A DNA stretch of 52,476 bases from Antrodiella citrinella (lineage: Eukaryota > Basidiomycota > Agaricomycetes > Polyporales > Steccherinaceae). The notes beneath the pieces are model-generated. The model saw only the letters and a list, made by a program, of their open reading frames with translations, was not told where the DNA came from and ran no database searches. The stretch covers positions 1 through 52,476 of the forward strand of contig SGPM01000188.1 in NCBI GenBank assembly GCA_004802725.1, given 5' to 3'. Below, one piece after another: positions 23,140 to 32,614 of the stretch. Each line of letters begins with the position of its first letter. Within the stretch, counting starts at the first letter, position 1. The translations under genes were made by a program, and so were the position numbers.

Positions 23140-24830
23140 AGCTGCAGGATACTTGATATTACCTGTGAATCGATGAGCAGAAGCCCAATGAAGCATTTTC
23201 GTGGCCTACGCACTCGTTTCCAGGATGTGAATAACGGAATCGCCTTCCGATGGGTTGGCTGAATGACTGAGGCCTCCCAGTACAAGAGCTGCACTGTTGA
23301 CGGCAGCCATCACCCACTCACTCGCGACGCCAAAGTGAGGTCGTTTGGACCAATCCCTTCGGAGATACTGGCTTGAATCCTTCGCGCCAAGACTCCGGTG
23401 CATCCAATGGCACGTCTTACTTCGACTTCGATCCTAGCACTGGCCATCGAGCTTCTGGACCAGACATACGACGAGTCTCTGAAGTCGAGCGTGCACGCGA
23501 GGCTTCTAATGCTACACTCGCGGCGCCGACAGGCTCTTCTGGCGATTTCAAGGATGTAACCGGTGAACTCCAGCCGTCGAAGAGGCCTGGTATCATGCAA
23601 CGCGTCTCGTCCATCGCTTCGCAGCTCTCTATGGCTAGCGACAGTAGTGTCGTCGTTCGCGGCCCTTCTTTTGGCAGGTGCAAAGAATTATCTAGAGAAA
23701 CTTGACAGGGTGCGTGAAAGGAGTCAATACAGGCCAATTTTGTCCACCGACTTTGTCCCACATGAAATGACCAGATATAATGATATTGGCCGTCGGTTCC
23801 ACCAAACCTGTTTTTGCGTGAAGCCCAGACAAACACTGAATTTAGAAAAACTGACGTACATGTACAACTTGTCTTCGAACGGTACGCAAGTATGGCTCGT
23901 TCTCCGCGGGGGCGACGGAGCGTTCAAGCCATGTTTAGTCAGCTTCCAACGGAAATCTCTCCGGGGACCAGTGAGGTTGAAGTAACCAGCAAGAGGCCTT
24001 TGCGGGAAGTGCAGAGGTGATTCAGGAAACGAGAGATCCAGACGTCGTTGAAGAAGGTCGCGTCCTTTTGTCCGCCAAAGATGTAGAGGACTTCACCAAT
24101 TCCGCACATCGTATGTCCATACCGACTGTCTGGTAGATCTCCGTCAATGGATACCTTATACCACCGTCGTTCGACTGAAGGTCAGGCGTAGTGTTAGCAG
24201 CGCTGCTCCACGACGGGATAAAGAACACCGACCTAGGTTGGAGCATATGATGTGCTATCAAGGACCTTGATAGCATTGTCGTTCACCTTCCTGGTGTCTC
24301 CACCCCAAATGAGGGGCGTATTTCCGACACTCGCATGGCCAAACCGGGGTGCTGGTGTTTCGCCCACTGTTTCAACGACTCTTGTGGTACCATCGCGTGC
24401 AGAGATCGCGTAGAGATCAGTGGTAAGGTTGTCATCTACGAGGCCTCCGAAGAGAATAAGAGCTCCCTCTTCTGCGGTGATTTGAGACAATGAATGTCCA
24501 TATCTCGGGAATGGCGAACACGATGGCACAGTTGAAGGTATAACGCCAGGCTTCGTCAAGGCCTCCGGGGGTTCAAGCACCATGGGATGAACGGACCAAG
24601 GCCAAGGTATAGGTTTCTGCGTGGAAGATGATTGCGCAGGTCGTCTGCTAGTTCTGTAAGTGAAGGCACTGCACTGTCCTGCATGAGACGTACTCTTGAG
24701 GGACGGTCTGAGATGTAGACCGGTGATCATGATCACGTCCCGCTTCGACTTTCTCCGTTTGTGACGGTACTGTGCTTGTGTGGCGGGTATCGACTACTGC
24801 GCGACTCTTCCGCTTCCAGAAGAACGACAT
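23140..24830 (-). pseudogene. Degraded tandem copy of the Tea1-like kelch gene
   Basis: Same strand and same order of motifs as the intact gene downstream, but broken. It begins MSFFWKRKS at 24830 (intact: MSFFSRKK). After a phase-correct intron, kelch blocks follow: PFPRYGHSL...LILFGGLVDD, PAPRFGHAS...PLIWGGDTRK, DSRYGHTMCGIGEVLYIFGG, PPRRTSHTCV...DKLYM and FGGTDGQYHY. A final VMAAVNSAALVLGGLSHSANP and INIKYP-like remnant lies near 23160-23320. Defects: an in-frame TAG at the position of the intact exon-2 donor (about 24235, where GC replaces GT), a stop-containing segment at 23990-24025 where the third intron should be, loss of the fourth kelch repeat region, and no coiled-coil half. A truncated expressed product from the first exons cannot be excluded. 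Confidence 0.65.
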
Positions 24831-25251
24831 GATTTGGGTTATAGGAGGTCAGTGACAGTTGAATGAGCTAAATCTCTGCTACTCACAATCTTCGACGAGG
24901 TCGAATAGATGTTCATTGAGACTCGAGTTTATATCAATGAGATGCCGTGACCAGGTCGAGGGGCTGGTCGACTTCAGTCTGTCAAATCACAGCATGCGAT
25001 GCTGGGTACTAAGCAGTATCTGGAAAAGGAGTCACCAAAGAACACAGGTAGACACAACCGGCGTCATCACTGTAAATAAAAGAGTAAACACCTCTCGAGT
25101 CTCAATTTATCGTTATTGGTCTGCTGATGTACGATCAACGCCTACGTCCAGGAACAAATGCAGTGCAGAGCATAGAGAGTCGAGACCTGAAAATGGTGTT
25201 GATTTCTGTGCACATACCACTAGATGAAGGGACAAGACGTCGCACAGGTAT

Positions 25252-25609
25252 CTACTCGTTCCAAGTAATAATGTCACTGTCGTTTGTCGTATTGTGGGCG
25301 TTTTGGCGGTGCGCCATGAGACGATCTTTGGATGGAAACAAGCGATTGCAAGCAGACAGCGCGCAGATATAGATAGGTGTTCTAGAGGTGTCTCAGTGAC
25401 ATGAAGAGGTTGTATGAAGAACAGAGACTCACTCAGTGGGATTTGTGACTCTGCCCAGGCCCGCCATGATCTGCTGAGGAGTAGTAGTGACTGCGAGACC
25501 GCAGTCAGCTCAATGAACACGTACAAAGAACTGAATCTACCGTACCATCCTGCAGAGCTGGGTTTGATGGGAGCACTGAGGGCAATGTTGGCAGTGGCTG
25601 ACTGCTCAT
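25252..25609 (-). CDS. Small single C2H2 zinc-finger protein
   Basis: Too fragmented to appear as one long frame: exons complement(25546..25609), complement(25433..25490), complement(25252..25381), with introns of 55 and 51 nt, give exactly 84 codons (83 residues). Starting MSSQPLPTLPSVLP, it continues TTTPQQIMAGLGRVTNPTE and then a zinc finger in which Cys47, Cys52, His65 and His70 fit C-x4-C-x12-H-x4-H (ICALSACNRLFPSKDRLMAH). It ends NTTNDSDIITWNE. All three junctions are consensus GT-AG and the finger appears only when they are spliced, which supports reality. Function is unknown; a nucleic-acid or protein-binding role is plausible. It lies head to head with the lipase gene. Confidence 0.55.
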
Positions 25610-25668
25610 CGTGGTCAATAGCGAGCTCAAGTGACCACAAGTCCGAGTCCGACAGGTCTTACCTCAGA

Positions 25669-25689
25669 CGCCCATAACGATTATGGGCG
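25669..25689. promoter_or_regulatory. Perfect 9-bp inverted repeat in a divergent promoter
   Basis: CGCCCATAA and TTATGGGCG are separated by 3 nt (CGA), between the start of the C2H2 gene and the probable start of the lipase. It could be a palindromic factor-binding site or a hairpin; no known factor is assigned. If the lipase starts at the upstream ATG (25683), the repeat would overlap that start. Confidence 0.4.
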
Positions 25690-25859
25690 CTTCCAGTACG
25701 CTGCCACGATGTGGTGCAGTACTGCAGGCAGAGGAGGATCCTGCAACTGTCTTCTACCGTACCATCGCTCGCCCCAGCGATTTCCATATTGTCACCATTA
25801 TTCGGCAACAAGGACGGCGGCTTGACTGCTCAAGAGCTCGAGGTCTGGTGAGCCTGAGC

Positions 25860-28317
25860 ATGCCACACGCGCGGACGGACCAAAAGAGTTCTACTCTCTC
25901 CTCCCGTCTTACCTCTCTCTTTTCCTCAGAATCGCCCGCACCCAAGAATCATCCGCTATCAAGTACTCCGTCTAGTGCCAGTGAACCTGCGTCTCGTCGT
26001 CGCTCTCTGGACGAATCGTTCGTATGGGATCATGCCAAAGTTGCACGCACAAGACCACCGTCTCCAGACCATCAATCCCGTACTGCAAACATGGTAGCCT
26101 CGTCTAGCTTTCGACCGTCTCATTCTGCAAAGTCTTTCAGTATTTCCACTCCTCCAAATGGCTTCAGTCAAAGTCGCGCCGCTCCGTCTCCTGCTGTTAG
26201 GAACCAGTCCGAGCATCCCGCGTTACCTGTCCTGCGTTGGCTCACTGGCAAGACTCTAGCTAACGGCGAGGGTTCCAGTCAACCTCGCCCAGATCCTCCT
26301 CAGTCAAACCCTCCGTCTCCTTCCACATTCGCGGCATTGGATGACGCACTGCACGATAATTCTTTCTTCTCTCGAGGTCGCCCTGCGATGGGTTCACAAC
26401 CGGTCGACATGCCTTCGCTGCCAGAAGCTGCACGACTTCCATCGGCCTTCCATTCTTCTCGACCTCCAAATTACTTATCGAGCCTTGCACGTAGTGCTTT
26501 ACCTACCGCATGCATCTCTCCCTTGTCTCCTTCTACTTATCGGACTCCTTACGTCGACCCCTTTGATGATCCATTTGCATCCTCGTCCTCGTCAGAGGAA
26601 GCGATGTCAGACCTGGACCTTTTGTACTCTCCTACACCGATACCCCTTGCTTTGCCACATTCCCCTCCTGCAGCACATCTAACACGGTCGCCACCCTTAC
26701 TTACGACGTCACCTAAACGCTCTTCTCTGGACACTTTACGTTTCATTCATGAGAAGGGCAAGAGCATACATACCACTGCACCAACATCTCAAATATTTCC
26801 CCCCATTTTACCGAATGCTTGGAAAGGCTGGTTTACTATGGATAATGCAACGGACAAGGAGAACATGGATCCGTTTCTTGACGAAACGGACAAAGCAGCG
26901 GACGCGCAGAAACAAAGAGAGCGTATACGTGAACGATGTCAGTATCTTGCTGTGCCTCTTACTCTCGCACTGACGTATGTTCTACGTTTCCAGACGTCAC
27001 TCCGCGAAACCCTGTTGTGTTCTGCCATGGTCTGCTCGGATTTGACACCGTTAAGGTTGGACCTTCGATAGCTCCTGTCAATGTGTCACATTGGCGGGGG
27101 ATAAAGGATGCATTGGAAACGAACGGCGTAGAGGTACATATGTTGCTCCATTGATGACCAGCATGTTCATTTCTTTACTCGTAGGTTCTCATCACTCGGG
27201 TTCCCGCCACGAGCTCACCCGTGGATCGAGCCAAGGTTCTTGAGAAGCGGATTAGCGAAGTCTATCCTGGTCGAAGTGTCCACTTGATCGGTACGTTCAT
27301 TGACTGCTTGTTTCATTATTCCTTCCGAGTTGAAGCAGATTACTTTAGGTCATAGCATGGTACATAACAGCATCGATGACGTTGTATATATCCTTACTCA
27401 ACACTGCTTCATAGGGAGGGATAGACTGTCGTTATCTCACAACACATCTCACAAGTCGTACTTTTGAAGTCTTGTCAATTACTACCATATCCTCTCCACA
27501 TCGCGGATCGTCATTCGCCGACACGTTTCTCGAAACCGTAGGGCCGGGTCGTATGCCTTCTGTGTTGTCACTCCTTGATCTCCTTCCAAATGGCGGGGGC
27601 GATGGTAAAGCCTTCGAGGCTCTCACTATGGACAACATGCGCAAGTTCAATGAGGAGACTCCTGACGTAGCCGGGGTGAAGTACTTTTCGTGGGGCGCTG
27701 TATACGAGCCTGGAATGATCGATACTTGGAAGTGAGTCAGCGTTTCAACGGCGATCACTGAATCGTATCAGTGTTGGGCAGCTGATTGCGACATCTTTGT
27801 GGGTACTGACTGCGTTATACAGGTGGTCGCATTCGGTAGTTTTGGAGAAGGAAGGTCCAAATGACGGTCTAGTCTCGTTGAAGTCAGCGCAATGGGTAAG
27901 TATTTTCTCACGTACCTTGCACTTGTGTTCTGATCTAACTTGGTACAGGGAACATACCTGGGCACGTTGGAGGGCGTAAATCACCTTGATCTGGTAGGAT
28001 GGGTGAACACCGCCCGGTACAAGTGGGCAGAAATCATGGGCCGCGAGATCAAGTTCAAGCCTGCCACTTTCTACCTCGGAATTACCGATCATCTCGCACG
28101 AGTGGTCGAAGGTCAAGAGCGCACAGAGTCCTCAGACACCGAGTCCTCGTCGGAGGCGACTGCTGGAGCTGAATCCAACGAGGCGAATGAAATTCGACAG
28201 GAAAGTGAGCGTGTGGAGATGGCAGAGAGCCTTGGGAAGGGAGAAGTCACGTCAGGGAGCGGAACTCCTAGCCCGAGGCCAACTTCCAACACTGGATTGA
28301 CCACGGACGGCCGGTGA
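25860..28317 (+). CDS. Alpha/beta-hydrolase lipase (triacylglycerol lipase type)
   Basis: Exons 25860..26937, 26994..27133, 27185..27290, 27349..27359, 27415..27731, 27823..27895, 27949..28317 give 697 residues. An in-frame ATG at 25683 would add 59 residues. I prefer 25860 because it leaves a 250-bp divergent promoter. The first about 360 residues are disordered and Ser/Pro-rich. The hydrolase core starts RNPVVFCHGLLGFDTVKVGP, with the HG oxyanion motif. The nucleophile elbow GHSMGG (Ser444) is assembled from three exons, the middle one only 11 nt. ISSPHRGSSFAD, GPNDGLVSLKSAQWG (likely Asp) and GVNHLDLVGW (likely His) follow. This is the pattern of fungal Tgl2-like lipases. The C-terminal 90 residues are acidic and disordered. 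There is no obvious signal peptide, so an intracellular site is likely. Confidence 0.85.
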
Positions 28318-28701
28318 TCTGCTGACATCTAGGCAAGTAATTTTTGGCGTCATGAGCAGACAATCGTTCTGAATCCCGTGTCAATTCCTTCGCAAACTCG
28401 TAGCAGACTCGGAACTCGCAGACTTCCTCCATCATGTCTGCCTACTCTACCTGGATATAATATCGTAGTATGGTAATGATAATGAGGATTGATCGAATAT
28501 TGATCTGGAATGTCGTCCGTTTCCAGTGGCATTCACAACTTCAGACCGCGCCAAATTCGCAGGTGATGTGCTCACAGTGTCACAGTGACGTTCGTGGGCG
28601 TCTAGATTAGATCAGAGCCGGTCCATTTATTCCTGACCTCGGAGTCCTTGTCCTGATCAGCTTCGTCGCGACTACCTTGCATTCTCCCATTGACTTTCAT
28701 C
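28318..28701. other. Intergenic, promoter of S-formylglutathione hydrolase
   Basis: Between the lipase stop and the next start, on the same strand. No ORF with domain content. It contains a short AT-rich patch (about 28450-28500) but no clear repeat. Confidence 0.45.
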
Positions 28702-29970
28702 ATGAGTCTCGAGACCGTATCCGTCACCAAATCATTCGATGGGCATTTGACGAAGTACAAGTTCAAGGTCAGTTGTCCTCTCTTATACTACAGATCTTTC
28801 GGTTGACTCGTCCGCAGTCTACTGCCCTCGGTGGAGTGTATGCCAAGTTTAATTTGTTCATTCCCGCGAACGCTGCAGCTGGGAAAGTGCCTGTGTTGGT
28901 CTTTCTTGCTGGTCTTGAATGTTCTGAGGATACTGGGTGAGTGCTCATGATGTTCTCGTTGTTACAAAGCTGAGCTCAAGGGCTGCTGTAGAGCGCAGAA
29001 GGGCGCGTTCATTGGACCTGCGGCGAAAGAGGGCATCGCTCTGTTGTTTCCCGACACTTCTCCTCGAGGTGCTGGTGTTGAAGGAGAGGACGATGACTGG
29101 CAGTTTGGAACAGGTACGAGGTTACCTACTGCTTGCCTTAAGACGAAATATGCCTGAATGGAAGCCTGTATCCATAGGTGCTGGATTTTATCTGAACGCA
29201 ACCAACCCGAAGTGGGCCAAACACTACAACATGTTGACACATGTCACAGTCGAGCTCCCTCAGGTCATTGAGGCAGCAGGACTTCCTGTTGTATGTTCCA
29301 CATTTATCCTCGTACCACATTATATAAACGGATGCGACTCGGACTTCCCACCCAGGATTTCACTCGTCAATCTATTACTGGACACTCCATGGGTGGACAC
29401 GGTTCCCTGACTCTCTACCTTTCTTCTCTCCTGGGTGGAAGCAAGCAGTATCGCTCCGCATCCGCATTCGCGCCTATCTGCAACCCATCTAAGTGCCCAT
29501 GGGGAGAAACCGCTTTCAAAGGGTATCTCGCAGGTGGTATCGCGGAAGGACAAGATCTATACGATGCGACAGAACTGGTCAAGAAGCTTCCCAAGACTCC
29601 TGTACATATTCTGATAGATTATGTGGGATGTTTCGTTATCGGCGCTGTTCTCCCTGTTGACCATTTTGTACAGGGTACCGGTGACAAGCACTACAAGAAT
29701 GGACAATTGCTTCCCGACAACTTCTTGAAAGCCGCTCGGGACCAAGGGTACGACGAGGTGCAAGTCCGGGTCAGAGACCACGAAGGGTACGACCACGGCT
29801 ACTACTTCGTAAGTTCACAAATAATTCTCGGAGATAGGTACTAATATCGACCCGTCTTAGATTTCAACTTTTGGTGCAGACCACGTCCATTGTATGTATC
29901 TCAGGTTTCCTATGTTCATTCGTATATTGACATCGATCCTGCAGTCCACGCCAACTTTTTGAAGGCGTAG
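28702..29970 (+). CDS. S-formylglutathione hydrolase (esterase D family)
   Basis: Eight exons: 28702..28767, 28818..28936, 28992..29113, 29178..29290, 29356..29622, 29674..29808, 29861..29891, 29945..29970; 292 residues, close to human esterase D (282). Family motifs are contiguous after splicing: LVFLAGLECSEDTG, LLFPDTSPRG, the GEDDDWQFGTGAGFYLNAT block, the nucleophile motif GHSMGGHG (Ser151), SAFAPICNPSKCPWG, GQLLPDNF and EGYDHGYYFISTF, containing the catalytic His270. The enzyme hydrolyses S-formylglutathione to formate and glutathione, the last glutathione-dependent step of formaldehyde detoxification, in the cytosol. It is convergent with the kinase gene, the stops being 239 bp apart. 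Confidence 0.95.
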
Positions 29971-30209
29971 GGTGCTTCAGAGGTGGGAGCAGAACAGAAA
30001 AGAGCAGTCTATATCACGATATATTGTATAACAACAACTAGGAACAGTGGATTGTATTCATGCGCGAGATCTTTATGTAACAAAGTACCGAAATTGGCAC
30101 ATCCGATTTATAGCAGCATTGTCCAAGATGAAGCGGAAGAGAGGTCGATCAGAGAGTCCAGTCCAAGCATAGCACATAGCAGAGAGAAAGTCGAAGTCTT
30201 CTGACAAGA

Positions 30210-32174
30210 TTACCGGGAGTTCATCCGCTTTCGATATGCAGCTTTCAGCTCTACTAGATCGCATTTAATCCATTTGCTATTCTGTGCATCGCGTACGGTT
30301 GCCCTGTGCAGCGGATCTGGGGAAAGCAGCCATTTGCATAGGGCATTCGCTGCGAAAATGAGTGCTTTCAAGTAGAGCTTACCAACAATCGCCAAAGTTG
30401 CTTACCGTCAGGTATCTTCCCCCAAATTTCCTCTGGAAAGTCTACATCACCGCCAATGATACGCCTCTTGACGACTTCATCATTGCGTTCTGAGCTGAGC
30501 CAGAACTGCGATTCATGGTCGTGAGACTGTATGATAAGGGAGCTTGGCCAGTCCGAACCGCCAGGAACAACGCCATAGTCAAAGGGATGCCTTCCGCTAG
30601 AATGAAAGTGTTAGTCGGATTGAACGCATCTGCTCAAGACGGTAGGAAAGGCTCCTACGACAGCATCAAATACATGATCACGCCGGCACTCCAGCAATCA
30701 GCAGGAATCCCGACGTAACCCATCAACTTGTTGTCCAGTGCTACGATACCTTCTGGTGGAAGATACGGCACAGTTCCGCATACATTCAGCGTTTCTTGGT
30801 ATGATTTGGGCCTTGCCAGGCCAAAGTCTGCAATCTGGATGCGAGGATACGGTCCTGGAGAGTACAAAAGGATGTTCTCGGGCTGTTTTGTAGTTGAGCT
30901 GCAGTATATCAATGCCCGAGCTCGACATCATACATACCTTCAGATCTGGAAGCCTCAAATGAATAAAATTACGCCGAAAGGACACCGTGAAAGCGCACCT
31001 CGATGTGAAATCAATCTGTCATGAAGGTACTCCAATCCTTGAAGGAGCTGGTACATGATGTACTGCGCTTCACCTTCACATAAACGATAGCCCGTCGCTT
31101 CGTAGTGAGCGATATAGGAGAATAGATCGCCGCCGGTGCATAGCTCGAGGAAAATATGACTATGTGACAAATTAAAATAAACTTGTGAGAGTAACATTAT
31201 GTTGTACGCACATGTGTTTACTGTCTGAGACGACATCGTAAACCCTATTGATGTTGGGCTGGTTGACCAAGTTGAGCATTAGTTGCATTAAGAAAGTGAA
31301 CGACATACATGGTTGAGTGCGCCTAGAATCTGGGCTTCCTTGACCACCGTGTTACGCCTATCACCTTGTTTCCGCTTGATAGTTTTGCATGCAACTTGTC
31401 TGTGTACCGATTGCGAGGTATCCATGGCCAATCGAACTGTGGCAAAAGATCCGCTTCCCAGCGAATGTGACGTGACTATCCAGCGTCCAAGGGACTGAGG
31501 ACCATGATCAGGATATGCACAAAGCATAAGTTAAGTCGACACACCTGTTCTTTGACAGTCACTGAGTTGAATACGTCGGGTCTGTCTTTGCGTGCTTGTG
31601 AGAGATGCATACACGTAAACTCTACAAGGTCATTAGTTAATATCCCGATTCCTGCGAAAAAAGGACACACTTTGAGACGATGGCAGTTGAAGTACGTCAC
31701 CATGCATGAGAATCGCAGAGGAACCGCGAATCCAATGACCGTTCAGTAATAGACCGTTACTTGAAAGATCCTGCATTATGTGAGGATCAATCATGTCCAC
31801 CACCGAGGTAAGACTATAATGACCTGACATGAGATGATGACCCCGCCGTGGCTTGAACTAACACTTGAATGGGATTGCTTTCAGTATGGGACTATCCCGA
31901 TTAGAACCGAATACCAACGCATATAGCTTGCAATGCACGCTCGATACAACGGGATCAGAGACGACATATGAGCTACCAGAACAAGTCTCAGGTAAAGATG
32001 CATAATTCCACAGTTTTCAACTCACCATATCTCCGCATTGCGGCCTATCGTCAGAGGTCGCGATACACTGAGGAGAAGGACTGCGTGTTTCAAATGAGAC
32101 CATGTCTACAGAATCGAACAAAATAGTTACCCTCTTTTCGTCCTCTTTTGTTGACCGTCATCAATCTTGCGCAT
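30210..32174 (-). CDS. FHA-domain checkpoint kinase, Cds1/CHK2/Rad53 type
   Basis: Thirteen small exons in coding order (reverse strand): 32131..32174, 32026..32067, 31915..31972, 31824..31877, 31671..31770, 31545..31621, 31309..31494, 31212..31258, 30999..31159, 30938..30945, 30659..30882, 30406..30596, 30210..30349; 443 residues, all phases consistent. The FHA domain is at about 15-110: LTIGRNAEIC, VVSDPVVSSVHCKLY, GGVIISCQDLSSNGLLLNG, GDVLQLPSSQ. The kinase domain starts at about 128: GSGSFATV, Lys162 in VACK, FLELCTGGDLF, HRDLKPEN (Asp257, with Asp-Leu-Lys on an 8-nt exon), DFGLA (Asp278), CGTVPYLPPEG, and LLSPDPLHRATVRDAQ. Family members act in DNA-damage and replication checkpoints. The start and the 37-nt intron at 31878-31914 are the least certain points. 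No N-terminal SQ/TQ cluster is visible. Confidence 0.87.
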
Positions 32175-32614
32175 ACACGTCCATCTTCTTCGCGCATATA
32201 AGCCTTGTCCGAGCCTGAGGTACGACTGACATCTGCCTGACTACGTGCAGGCATTTCCGCTTCGTAACGACCGAGGTGAGACACCGAGTGAGACTACGAT
32301 ATGTCCCATACTTACAACAGTCCGTGCACCTTGACTTCGTGAGAATTGAGAGGAGAGCTTGCTGAAGTGCAGTGGGGGATCGGAATAAACAGTGCAATAG
32401 CAGCTGACGCCCAGAGGGCCAGAGTCGTCGCGTTCATGTTTCAAGCTCCGACAAAGTTTTTGAGACGCGTCTGACCACCACACATGACTACCACGTGAAA
32501 AGTAAGTGTAACCAGACGAAGCAGCTTAGAATACAAAACTAAACACTACACAGCTGCTGGACCTCGAATATGGTGGGGTGACAAGCCAATTATCTCCACA
32601 GGACTTGTGAGGCT
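32175..32614. other. Intergenic between LSG1 3' end and kinase 5' end
   Basis: 440 bp between two reverse-strand genes. Short reverse frames (32241-32483) lack domains. One could be an additional upstream exon of the kinase, but I found no junction that keeps phase better than the ATG at 32174. Confidence 0.4.

Noticed and set aside
23373..23705. Forward 110-codon frame over the degraded kelch copy
   Set aside because: Antisense of the kelch remnant; starts and ends without promoter, domain or splice support.
31824..31862. A 39-nt intron in the kinase FHA region
   Set aside because: A different pair of introns (31771-31823 and 31878-31914) joins GGVIISCQ to DLSSNG, matching the FHA core much better.
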